A DNA stretch of 10,406 bases, taken from NCBI GenBank assembly GCA_036501345.1, contig DASYAN010000149.1, positions 1 through 10,406 on the forward strand, read 5' to 3'. This DNA comes from DASYAN01 sp036501345 (GTDB taxonomy: Bacteria; Chloroflexota; Ktedonobacteria; Ktedonobacterales; Ktedonobacteraceae). A program made the translations under genes and the position numbers. Of the stretch, positions 1 through 6,152 are shown one piece after another (position 1 is the stretch's first letter; every line of letters starts with the position of its first letter). The notes beneath the pieces are model-generated. The model searched no databases. It worked only from the letters and a program-made list of their open reading frames with translations, and was not told the origin of the DNA.

Positions 1-1
1 A

Positions 2-376
2 CTGATCCTAATCAATTACTATATTCTAACAGGTCCGGTGGCGTTGGCCTGTTGGGCCTTGCCAGGAGGAGTCGGGCAAAAGGTGGTTAGTCAGTGGTTC
101 AAAGGATTTTGCTCTTTGCTGTTTGTACAGGGGGTCCAGCTCTTTATCCTCACGACGCTGCCATTAGTCGTGCCAAGCTTCCCCAATCTTCCTACCGATA
201 AGTTTGGGATCGTGGACATCTTCTTCGCTCAGCTGCCTCGTGTCATCGTGTTAATGGCTGTGGTGCAGGCACCCAAAATGGTAGGGACAGGAGCTACCAA
301 AGCCATTGCCCAAGCAGGAAAGGTAGCTGGAGGAGCCGTCGTTGCCGTTGGAGCCGCAGCTTATAGCATCGTATAA
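2..376 (+). CDS. TrbL/VirB6-like membrane protein, 3' end (partial)
   Basis: The reading frame is open from base 2, so the start lies outside the window and an internal ATG at 38 is probably not the true start. It ends with TAA at 374-376. The visible 124 residues contain hydrophobic stretches around ILTGPVALACWALP, the segment after WFKGFCSLLFVQGVQLF, and PRVIVLMAVVQAP. They end in a Gly/Ala-rich tail (GGAVVAVGAAAYSIV). The pattern of a hydrophobic 'GPVAL..WALP' block, then a 'WF+GF..LLFVQ..QL' block and a soluble loop resembles the C-terminal part of TrbL/VirB6-type channel subunits of type IV secretion and conjugation systems as remembered. That assignment is an inference from pattern, not a database match. 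The neighbours on the right are housekeeping haem genes transcribed convergently, so this gene may mark the right end of an integrated element. It could instead be another polytopic membrane protein. Confidence 0.5.
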   Translation: MILINYYILTGPVALACWALPGGVGQKVVSQWFKGFCSLLFVQGVQLFILTTLPLVVPSFPNLPTDKFGIVDIFFAQLPRVIVLMAVVQAPKMVGTGATKAIAQAGKVAGGAVVAVGAAAYSIV

Positions 377-402
377 GGCCACAATCTTTGGTTCTGCCCT
401 GA

Positions 403-1017
403 TCATCTGGTCAGACTCAGGAGCGTAGCCAGCCCAAAGATCGCAATCACCGCTCCTGAGAGTCGATTGATCCATAGCAACCATACCGCAGCAAATTTTC
501 CTCGCAATAGACCAATCCCCCCGGTCAAAAGACACCACCAAAGCGCTGAGCCAAGAAACACACCACACACGACAAGAATGGCCGTGAACATACTACCCGA
601 GGTCTCTCCGACACCGATGCCAGCAAAGATAGCAGCAAATGAGAGGATAGTTAGTGGATTGGCGAGAGTGAGCAGGAATGTAGAGGCATAGGCTGCAGAA
701 AAGCTGGTAGCTTTGGCTGCCATTGCTGCTCGTTCTGCTGGTCTGCTAAGAGCAACTTTGATACCCAAATAGACCAGAAATAGACCACCGATCAAGCTAA
801 TCCATGCGTGCTGATTCACCAGGAACGTTGCTATCAGGGTCAGCCCAAAGGCCGCAATGCTCCCATAGGTTGCATCGGCCGTCGCCACTCCTAACCCTGA
901 GACCAGACCATAGAGGAAACCTCTCTGCAGAGTCCGCTGGATACATAGCACGCTCATTGGACCAACCACGGCCGCAACTGAAAGGCCAATGATCAAACCA
1001 CGAAAAAAGACAGCCAT
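403..1017 (-). CDS. LysE/RhtB-family amino acid exporter
   Basis: This 204-residue polytopic inner-membrane protein has the usual length for LysE/RhtB translocators, which export amino acids or similar small molecules by proton antiport. The family signature is visible: the first helix ends in VVGPMSVLCIQ with Gly19-Pro20. It is followed by a Gly-spaced helix with an acidic residue (GLVSGLGVATADATYGS, residues 37-53, Asp48), and later by LANPLTILSF (118-127) with the conserved Asn-Pro. About six hydrophobic segments can be counted. The ATG at 1015-1017 lies one base after the TAG stop of the ferrochelatase gene (1019-1021). No clear Shine-Dalgarno sequence precedes it, so translation is probably coupled to hemH. 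It is the last gene of the hemE-hemH operon. The substrate cannot be told from sequence, and a link to porphyrin or 5-aminolevulinate export is only a guess from position. Confidence 0.88.
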   Translation of the reverse strand: MAVFFRGLIIGLSVAAVVGPMSVLCIQRTLQRGFLYGLVSGLGVATADATYGSIAAFGLTLIATFLVNQHAWISLIGGLFLVYLGIKVALSRPAERAAMAAKATSFSAAYASTFLLTLANPLTILSFAAIFAGIGVGETSGSMFTAILVVCGVFLGSALWWCLLTGGIGLLRGKFAAVWLLWINRLSGAVIAIFGLATLLSLTR

Positions 1018-1018
1018 A

Positions 1019-2002
1019 CTAATTTCGAGCCAGTGTTTCCCGCACTACTACAGCCAGAGCTTTAATAAATAGTGGCGATGTATTCAGCGACTCTGTGCGG
1101 GCAAACTGGATATCGTGCTCTTCTGCCTGGGCACGTGCACCGATCTCGATATCGTAGAGAATTTCCAGATGATCGGCCAGGAATTGTATGGGTGCAATCA
1201 ACACATGTGTCTGGCCCGCCTGCTGCAACTCGGGCATAATATCGGCAAAGTCTGGTTTTAACCACTCCTCCGGTGTATGTCCCGCGCTCTGATAGCAGAA
1301 CATCCAGCGCTCAGAAGGCAAGCCCACAAGCTTCGCTATCTCGGCAGCGGTCTCCTTGAGATTATTAATGTAATCAGGTTCATTCTCCACAACGCGCTTG
1401 GGCATGCTATGCGCCGTCAATAAGACCGGAACATGCTCCCGCACATCAGAAGGCAAGCGATCCAGTGCCTGCCGTACACGCTCGGCTACAGCCTGCAAAA
1501 AGTATGGTTGCAAATGCCAGTCACCAGAAATTTTAAGTTCCAGATCCTCGCGGTCCAGCTTGGCAACGGCTTCTTGCAGTGTACGCACATAACCACTCAT
1601 AATGATCGGTGAATACTGCGGCGACATGATCACGCCTACGACAGCCTGTGCATCAGCAGCTATCTCAGGCACAACATCTGCAATAAATGGCGGAGAGAAA
1701 CGCATGCCCACCGTTACATCATAGATCGTGCCATCAGTACTGTGGCTATTCAACTCTTCCTGTAATGCGGCAGCCTGTTGATTAGTAATGCGAACCAGAG
1801 GTGAGCCACCAATCAATGAATAACGACGGCGGAATTCGGTCAAGACCTCGGCGGAGGGCTCACGTCCCCCATAGACATTTTTAATATAGGCTGGAATATC
1901 ATCAAGCGTCGCAGGTGACCCATAGGTCATCAATACCACTTTCAATCTCAACTGAGCCTCCTCTACACTTTTTCCACGCTCACCTATATAAGGTCTATTC
2001 AT
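1019..2002 (-). CDS. hemH: Ferrochelatase, coproporphyrin type
   Basis: This 327-residue cytosolic enzyme inserts Fe2+ into a porphyrin near the end of haem synthesis. Visible family landmarks are VVLMTYGSP (22-30), whose Tyr27 aligns with the iron-proximal Tyr13 of Bacillus subtilis HemH, then RRRYSLIGGSPL (58-69), the catalytic His198 in LTAHSMP, and the catalytic Glu280 in FLADHLEILYD (274-284). The His-Glu spacing is close to that of B. subtilis (183/264). The block CYQSAGHTPEEWLKPD (236-251) and the Tyr27 motif are those of the monoderm CpfC group acting on coproporphyrin III, so that substrate is inferred. No C-terminal Fe-S cysteine cluster is present. The ATG at 2002 is preceded by AAAGGA, which overlaps the hemE stop codon (14-base gap). 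Met25 is an unlikely alternative because it would remove the N-terminal extension that has this good ribosome-binding site. Confidence 0.95.
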   Translation of the reverse strand: MNRPYIGERGKSVEEAQLRLKVVLMTYGSPATLDDIPAYIKNVYGGREPSAEVLTEFRRRYSLIGGSPLVRITNQQAAALQEELNSHSTDGTIYDVTVGMRFSPPFIADVVPEIAADAQAVVGVIMSPQYSPIIMSGYVRTLQEAVAKLDREDLELKISGDWHLQPYFLQAVAERVRQALDRLPSDVREHVPVLLTAHSMPKRVVENEPDYINNLKETAAEIAKLVGLPSERWMFCYQSAGHTPEEWLKPDFADIMPELQQAGQTHVLIAPIQFLADHLEILYDIEIGARAQAEEHDIQFARTESLNTSPLFIKALAVVVRETLARN

Positions 2003-2016
2003 AATTAGTGTGTCCT

Positions 2017-3093
2017 TTACCTTCGCGTCGCTTCATGCACTGCATCGACCAGGCGACGCAACATATCGGGGTCCGTTGAGGCCAGCACACCATGTCCCAA
2101 GTTGAAGATATGTCCGGGATGATTGCCAGCGCGGCGCAATACCTCATGCATTCCAGCTTCAATCACTGGCCAGGAGGTCAATAGCATGGTTGGATCAAGG
2201 TTGCCCTGGATGCCACGATCATAGCCAATCTGCGCCCAGGCCTCATCTAGATCAACACGCCAGTCCACACTGATCACATCACCACCAGCTTTCACCATCA
2301 ACGGTAGTAGAGCTGCCGTCCCCGTGCCAAAGTGAATTGCGGGAGTTCCCGTCTGCTTAACAGCTCGGAAGATCTGCTGCGTATAGGGGAGCACAAAACG
2401 TCGGTAGACGCTGGGACTCAATGCCCCAACCCAGCTATCGAAGAGTTGGACCACATCAGCTCCGGCCTTGATCTGTGCCACCAGGTAATCAGATACCAGG
2501 TCGGCAAGTTTTGTCATGAGTGCATGCCATACTTCAGGCTGCCCATACATCAAGGACTTGGCAAGACTATAGTCACGCGATGGCCTACCCTCAATCATAT
2601 AGCAGGCTAGCGTAAAAGGTGCTCCCGAAAAACCAATCACAGCCTGCTTGCCTTCCAGTTCACGACGTACCATGCGGATCGCATCCATCACAAAGGAAAC
2701 AGACTCTTCGGCTTTAATGGGACGCAGTGCCTCCACATCCTTCATCGTACGCACAGGATTATGAATAATGGGACCAAGATCGGGCTCAATCTCCAGCGAG
2801 ATGCCCATCGGTTCGAGCGGCAACATAATATCAGCATAGAGCACTGCTGCATCCACCCCTAGCTTCTGAACAGGCATCAATGTGACCTGTGTACACAGCT
2901 CAGGAGTTTTCGCCATAGTCAAAATATCATACTTTTTGCGCAAGTCGCGATAATCGGCTAGACAGCGCCCAGCCTGACGCATAAACCAAATCGGTGTGGC
3001 ATCGGACTGCCGAAGATGACAGGCATCCAGAAACCGGGCCACCCCGGTATGTTGTTGTCGAGACGAAACGGGGGATGGTGTCTGTGTGTACAT
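2017..3093 (-). CDS. hemE: Uroporphyrinogen decarboxylase
   Basis: This 358-residue cytosolic enzyme decarboxylates the four acetate side chains of uroporphyrinogen III to give coproporphyrinogen III. Both family signatures are present: PIWFMRQAGRCLADYR (34-49) and GFSGAPFTLACYMIEG (154-169). Key residues line up with the human enzyme: Arg39 and Arg43 in the first signature, Asp88 in LYADIMLPLEP, Tyr165, Ser220 in LFDSWVG, and His334 in NLGHGV. The length is typical. The ATG at 3091-3093 follows AGAGGA at good spacing. It is the first gene of a three-gene operon with hemH (14-base gap) and the LysE-like exporter. Its product feeds the coproporphyrin route: the oxidase that should act between hemE and a CpfC-type hemH is not in this window. 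No defects were seen. Confidence 0.97.
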   Translation of the reverse strand: MYTQTPSPVSSRQQHTGVARFLDACHLRQSDATPIWFMRQAGRCLADYRDLRKKYDILTMAKTPELCTQVTLMPVQKLGVDAAVLYADIMLPLEPMGISLEIEPDLGPIIHNPVRTMKDVEALRPIKAEESVSFVMDAIRMVRRELEGKQAVIGFSGAPFTLACYMIEGRPSRDYSLAKSLMYGQPEVWHALMTKLADLVSDYLVAQIKAGADVVQLFDSWVGALSPSVYRRFVLPYTQQIFRAVKQTGTPAIHFGTGTAALLPLMVKAGGDVISVDWRVDLDEAWAQIGYDRGIQGNLDPTMLLTSWPVIEAGMHEVLRRAGNHPGHIFNLGHGVLASTDPDMLRRLVDAVHEATRR

Positions 3094-3152
3094 AAATATT
3101 CCTCTTCACAATTTCACAAGTATATTATGGCTAGCTTCGCTATGCCCTACAT

Positions 3153-3182
3153 ATAATAACGTGTCTATGGGCTCAGTGGCAA
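3153..3182 (-). promoter_or_regulatory. Probable sigma-70-type promoter of the hemE operon
   Basis: On the minus strand there is TTGCCA (3177-3182, 5/6 to the -35 consensus), an 18-base spacer and TATTAT (3153-3158, 5/6 to the -10 consensus). This would start transcription near 3146 and give a leader of about 50 bases before the hemE ATG. It was read by eye, not scored. Confidence 0.5.
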
Positions 3183-3186
3183 TAAT

Positions 3187-3241
3187 AAATCTACAAAAAT
3201 CTACAAAAATTGCAAAATTGCTAGCTCTTTGGGTAGATTTT
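3187..3241. repeat. Three copies of AAATCTAC upstream of the hemE promoter
   Basis: AAATCTAC occurs twice in direct orientation with a 10-base period (3187-3194 and 3197-3204) and once inverted as GTAGATTT (3233-3240). The inverted pair extends to nine matching bases (3196-3204 versus 3233-3241). The sites lie immediately upstream of the -35 box of the hemE promoter, roughly -40 to -95 from its inferred start. That position fits an activator site or an AT-rich UP element. The 10-base period places both direct copies on the same face of the helix. No known regulator is recognised. Confidence 0.4.
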
Positions 3242-3465
3242 GAGAATTTTCAGTAGCATACACGCTCACAAACAAGGTATGAGAGATGAGCAAGCACTAT
3301 CCATTTATCCTATTGTCACACAAGAGCTGCCTTAACCTGTCCGCAATGTCCGCTCAAGTTGTCCTACTTGTCTCTAGGAAAAAGTCTTCCTCGTCAGGTA
3401 CTCTTCGAGTATGCATAGAAAGAAAGATCCGATGAAGCCTGATAGTGTTTAGAAAGGAGAATTTC

Positions 3466-4389
3466 ATGCCAAAGAAAATACCATTACTGAAATTGGTAGT
3501 GCCACTACTTACCCTACTTGTTTTCGGGATGACTGGTTTCAGTGGAAACCTCTTCGTTGCTAAGGCAATTAGCACAGACTCCTGTCAATTAGTCTGGAGT
3601 AATAGCGGAAGTACACAATTAGATGCAAGTAAAGTAACAGACTCGGGCCTCAAAACTACATTACAGGGTCACTACACTTTAAACTGTAACCCACAATATG
3701 CGTCCTGCCAATTAAGACAGGGAAGTGGACACCCATCATTGGACTTAACTAATATACAAACCGCAAGCCCATGGCTGTATGCAAAGCTGCAGGACCATTA
3801 TCATTTGAAGTGTCAAGGCACCGTACGCAATACAGTCCTACAAACTCAAAACGAGCCATCAGCAGGTTCCTGCCAACTGGCCTGGATTAACGGAGGTGAT
3901 GGAAACACAGACCTGAAGACGGATCAAATAACCAACCAAGGATTGGCAAATACGCTAAAGGATTACAATTTGAACTGTGCTGACCAACCGACATCCTGTG
4001 AACTAGTTTTGGGTAGCGGAGACACAACACTGGACTTAACTAACATACAAGACCAGAGCCCATGGATCGACACCAATTTACAGGGATACAATTTGAACTG
4101 TAACAGCACAACCGACAGCACAAACAACGGCCCATCAAACGGGTCCTGTGTATTGGTCTATGGTACCAGCGGAAATACGCAACTAGACACAAGTGAAATA
4201 GCAAACCAAGGCTTGGCAAATACCTTACAAGGTCAATACACTTTGAACTGTAACCCCCCATCAAACGGGTCCTGTGTATTGGTCTTGGGTAGCGGAGACA
4301 CAAAGCTGGACTTAACTAACATACAAACTGCAAGCCCATGGATCTATACCAATTTACAGGGATACAATTTGAACTGTAACAACAACTAA
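3466..4389 (+). CDS. Secreted protein of six Cys-paired repeats
   Basis: The ATG at 3466 is chosen over an upstream in-frame GTG (3445) because AAAGGAGA sits five bases before it. The product has 307 residues. Residues 1-34 form a signal peptide: Lys3-Lys4, a hydrophobic core LVVPLLTLLVF, and a likely cut after VAKA. The rest is six repeats of about 35 residues, each starting and ending in Cys: 40-74, 81-116, 136-171, 178-212, 228-262 and 270-304. They alternate between an A type (x-SGNTQLDTSEIANQGLANTL) and a B type (GSGDTxLDLTNIQxxSPWIxTNLQGYNLNC), so the protein is three A-B pairs. Only twelve Cys are present, two per repeat, which suggests six disulfides outside the cell. The family is not recognised. 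Two-Cys repeats with an 'LDL..I' stretch recall cyanovirin-N (CVNH) lectins, but the resemblance is weak and the Cys spacing differs. A carbohydrate-binding or structural role is possible. Codon use is more AT-rich than in the hem genes. Confidence 0.85.
   Translation: MPKKIPLLKLVVPLLTLLVFGMTGFSGNLFVAKAISTDSCQLVWSNSGSTQLDASKVTDSGLKTTLQGHYTLNCNPQYASCQLRQGSGHPSLDLTNIQTASPWLYAKLQDHYHLKCQGTVRNTVLQTQNEPSAGSCQLAWINGGDGNTDLKTDQITNQGLANTLKDYNLNCADQPTSCELVLGSGDTTLDLTNIQDQSPWIDTNLQGYNLNCNSTTDSTNNGPSNGSCVLVYGTSGNTQLDTSEIANQGLANTLQGQYTLNCNPPSNGSCVLVLGSGDTKLDLTNIQTASPWIYTNLQGYNLNCNNN
4072..4381 (+). repeat. Exact DNA direct repeats inside the Cys-repeat gene
   Basis: Two long exact repeats show recent duplication of an A-B unit. 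A 34-base stretch recurs at 4072-4105 and 4348-4381, and a 29-base stretch recurs at 4131-4159 and 4257-4285. They encode the ends of the B repeats and the starts of repeats 5 and 6. Confidence 0.85.
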
Positions 4390-4418
4390 GGCGGTAGCAT
4401 AGTCAAATAAGCTACGCC
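4390..4418 (+). terminator. Hairpin directly after the Cys-repeat gene
   Basis: GGCG-g-TAGC (4390-4398, one bulged base) can pair with GCTACGCC (4411-4418), with a 12-base loop. It starts one base after the TAA. No T-run follows, so a terminator role is uncertain and an mRNA-stabilising 3' end is equally possible. Confidence 0.35.
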
Positions 4419-4692
4419 AGCTTGCAGAAAGCTTAGATTGTTTCTCAGAGTCTCAGTTGAAGTACTTTGTGACTGTACAACTGGGGCTCGCGCCCGGCAA
4501 GGGAAGGGATTATGCACCTCTCCAAATTGTCGCAAACTCAACATGAACTTCGCTATTTCCTGAAAATTCTCTATTCCCTCCACTAGTGAAAATCCGAATT
4601 GCGAAAGGAAACCTACATACTGTGATCTTAATATGGCCTTCGATATGATATAATGCGAATATTGCATTTATACATACAAGAAGGAAGCTGCT
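4419..4692. other. Intergenic region before the SUI1 gene
   Basis: No gene is supported here. The minus-strand open frame through it lacks a ribosome-binding site. The right end holds the SUI1 promoter and ribosome-binding site. Confidence 0.45.
4646..4654 (+). promoter_or_regulatory. Extended -10 promoter for the SUI1 gene
   Basis: TGATATAAT is a perfect extended -10 element (TGnTATAAT). No good -35 hexamer stands at 17 bases, which is normal for extended -10 promoters. It lies about 38 bases before the ATG, leaving a short leader with AAGGA at 4681-4685. Confidence 0.55.
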
Positions 4693-5049
4693 ATGCCAGA
4701 TCGTACTGTCTATTCAACTGAGAGCGGACGCGTCAGCATCTGCCCCACCTGCGGACAGCCATATAAACATTGTCGTTGTGACCAGCCTGACACACCTGTC
4801 AAGAAAAGTGACGGTATTGTGCGTGTCATGCGAGATCGTAAGCAGCGAGGCGGCAAGACTGTTACTGTGATTAGTGGTGTACAGGGCGATGATGCAACCA
4901 TTAGTGCACTCGCACAGCAACTCAAGAAACGATGCGGTTCCGGAGGTACAGTCAAAGATGGCAACATCGAAATCCAGGGTGATCACTGCGATAAGGTCAT
5001 GACAAAATTGACCGCACTGGGCTACACAGTCAAACGTGCTGGCGGTTGA
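4693..5049 (+). CDS. yciH: SUI1/YciH-family translation factor-like protein
   Basis: This 118-residue protein carries a C-terminal SUI1 (eIF1-like) domain. It closely follows E. coli YciH as remembered: VYSTESGR at 6-13, DGIVRVMRDRKQRGGKTVTVISGV (40-63), then LKKRCGSGGTVKDGNIEIQGDH (77-98) and a terminal AGG. In archaea and eukaryotes the domain acts on the small ribosomal subunit in start-codon selection. The bacterial role is less clear, with discrimination against aberrant initiation and stress functions proposed. The N-terminal region has Cys17-x2-Cys20-x6-Cys27-x-Cys29 (CPTCGQPYKHCRC), a likely small zinc-binding knuckle that E. coli YciH lacks. AAGGA at 4681-4685 is seven bases before the ATG. 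The gene stands alone between an extended -10 promoter and a stop-codon hairpin. Confidence 0.93.
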   Translation: MPDRTVYSTESGRVSICPTCGQPYKHCRCDQPDTPVKKSDGIVRVMRDRKQRGGKTVTVISGVQGDDATISALAQQLKKRCGSGGTVKDGNIEIQGDHCDKVMTKLTALGYTVKRAGG

Positions 5050-5060
5050 TACGAACCGCC
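5041..5060 (+). terminator. Hairpin overlapping the SUI1 stop codon
   Basis: GGCGGTT (5041-5047) pairs perfectly with AACCGCC (5054-5060) across a six-base loop. The TGA stop (5047-5049) is inside it. A second weaker pair, CAAACG (5070-5075) and CGTTTG (5090-5095), follows. There is no T-run, so a U-tract-free terminator or 3' stabiliser is inferred. Confidence 0.45.
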
Positions 5061-5232
5061 AACACGTTTCAAACGAATTTCCAAGGAGGCGTTTGCCTGT
5101 CTGTCCCTCTTTCCCCCTGGACAAGCACGCAAGCTTCTCCTATACTAGAATTCGACGGTCATCAAAAATAGTGGGTTGGCATACATGTTATTGACTCGAT
5201 AAGCTCAATGCAGTTGCGAAACACTATAAATA

Positions 5233-5276
5233 GTTTATCGAAAGGAAATATAATGTGTGATAATATAATTTATCAC
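5233..5276 (+). promoter_or_regulatory. Leader motif plus palindrome before the first FFPH gene
   Basis: The 17-base motif GTTTATCGAAAGGAAAT (5233-5249) recurs before the paralogous gene at 6153 with one change. Seven bases later comes a perfect inverted repeat, GTGATAA (5257-5263) and TTATCAC (5270-5276), around a central TATAAT (5264-5269). It ends 11 bases before the AAAGGA ribosome-binding site (5288-5293). It could be an operator over a -10 box or a leader hairpin. No convincing -35 was found at standard spacing. Confidence 0.5.
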
Positions 5277-5302
5277 CTTATACATGCAAAGGATTAATTT
5301 AA

Positions 5303-5848
5303 ATGGAAAACACATTTCAAACAAAGCAGGCTAAAAATCGGTTTTTTCCTTATATTATTCCAATAGCATTTCCATTGTTCTTCCCATTAGGTTTTGGTCT
5401 AGGGGTGGTACTGGGTCATATTGATATGTATTTCATGCTGATACTATCCATAATATGTGTGCTTCTCCTTATTAAGGAGCAATTTCTAATAGGTGATAGC
5501 CAAAAGAGAATACGGTTTTTTCCTCATCTCATGCCAATAGCATTTCCTCTGATCTTCCCATTGAGCTTTAGTGTGTCCGTGGCACTAGTTCATCTGCTGC
5601 CCTTAGCTCTGTTGCCAGCGTTCGCGGTTCTGCTCGTTGTCACCTTAATCTTTGTATTGGGTTTGCAATCCCTGGTTATCATCTGGACGGTTGTGTTATG
5701 GATATGGACAGCAGTGGATCCAATCATCAAGATGTGCAGTCAGTTGATGCAGCGACTCACCCCACAGCCGGAGCCACCCTATTACCAACCATCATCACAG
5801 ACAGAACAAGAGCAATCTTACTATCCCCCACAGGAGCAAGTCCAATAA
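5303..5848 (+). CDS. Membrane protein with duplicated FFPH motif and Tyr/Gln/Pro tail
   Basis: This 181-residue protein belongs to no family I recognise. It contains an internal duplication: NRFFPYIIPIAFPLFFPLGFG (12-32) and IRFFPHLMPIAFPLIFPLSFS (70-90). Each copy enters a hydrophobic segment, and two further hydrophobic stretches (about 100-120 and 122-138) make about four membrane segments. The C-terminal 30 residues are soluble and low in complexity: PEPPYYQPSSQTEQEQSYYP and a final EQVQ. The next gene encodes a protein with one copy of the same motif and a longer version of the same tail, so the two are paralogues. AAAGGA (5288-5293) is nine bases before the ATG. No catalytic motif is visible. 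A structural, envelope-associated or scaffold role is a guess; the tail most likely lies in solution beside the membrane. Confidence 0.8.
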   Translation: MENTFQTKQAKNRFFPYIIPIAFPLFFPLGFGLGVVLGHIDMYFMLILSIICVLLLIKEQFLIGDSQKRIRFFPHLMPIAFPLIFPLSFSVSVALVHLLPLALLPAFAVLLVVTLIFVLGLQSLVIIWTVVLWIWTAVDPIIKMCSQLMQRLTPQPEPPYYQPSSQTEQEQSYYPPQEQVQ

Positions 5849-6152
5849 TTTCGATTGGCCTCGAACATAGTATTTCAGAGTAGCGACAATTGTTGCTTGG
5901 AGACCTCACGCCACATTGCAGAGAATACCAGCAAGAGAACGCCCCACCAGTTAAAATACGCCTTGGATTTCCGTATCGGAATCCCAACTCACCGTGACGC
6001 GATGTCTAACTACGTACCATGTCATTCGTATAATTTTTATAGATTGAATGTTTTCATTAAGGCGGATTTTCTGTTAAATGTTTATCGAAAGAAAATGAAA
6101 CGAGTGAGAGGATAGGTGCTACCCTCTCATAGTTACCAAGGAGCAATTTATA
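5849..6152. other. Intergenic region between the two FFPH genes
   Basis: Three hundred bases without a supported gene. On the minus strand, 5875-5988 is a 37-codon open stretch with a hydrophobic core (AYFNWWGVLLLVFSAMW) but no start codon with a ribosome-binding site, so it may be a gene relic. A TATAAT lies at 6029-6034 without a clear -35. The right end holds the shared leader motif and hairpin of the next gene. Confidence 0.4.
6080..6129 (+). promoter_or_regulatory. Leader motif plus hairpin before the second FFPH gene
   Basis: GTTTATCGAAAGAAAAT (6080-6096) matches the motif before the first paralogue at 16 of 17 bases. Eight bases later TGAGAGGATAG (6105-6115) pairs with CTACCCTCTCA (6119-6129) with one mismatch and a three-base loop. 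The hairpin ends eight bases before the AAGGAG ribosome-binding site (6138-6143). The layout matches that at 5233-5276, although the hairpin sequences differ. Confidence 0.5.

Larger units (their letters stand above)
3094..3465. other. Divergent intergenic region
   Basis: About 370 bases separate the divergent hemE and the Cys-repeat gene. The left part holds the hemE promoter and the octamer repeats described separately. The right part holds a short inverted repeat TACTC-TTC-GAGTA (3399-3411), but no convincing -35/-10 pair was found for the rightward gene. No open frame with a ribosome-binding site was found here. Confidence 0.5.

Noticed and set aside
3445..3465. Upstream GTG start for the Cys-repeat gene
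   Set aside because: The AAAGGAGA ribosome-binding site lies inside this extension and serves the ATG at 3466, which begins a proper signal peptide.
4386..4667. Minus-strand open frame of 93 codons after the Cys-repeat gene
   Set aside because: No ribosome-binding site before its ATG. It runs across the hairpin and SUI1 promoter region and has no recognisable protein features.
5191..5230. TTGACT (5191-5196) and TATAAA (5225-5230) as a promoter for the first FFPH gene
   Set aside because: The spacing of 28 bases is too long for a sigma-70 promoter.
5855..6115. Plus-strand open frame of 86 codons between the two FFPH genes
   Set aside because: No ribosome-binding site, no protein-like pattern, and it overlaps the leader motif and hairpin of the next gene.
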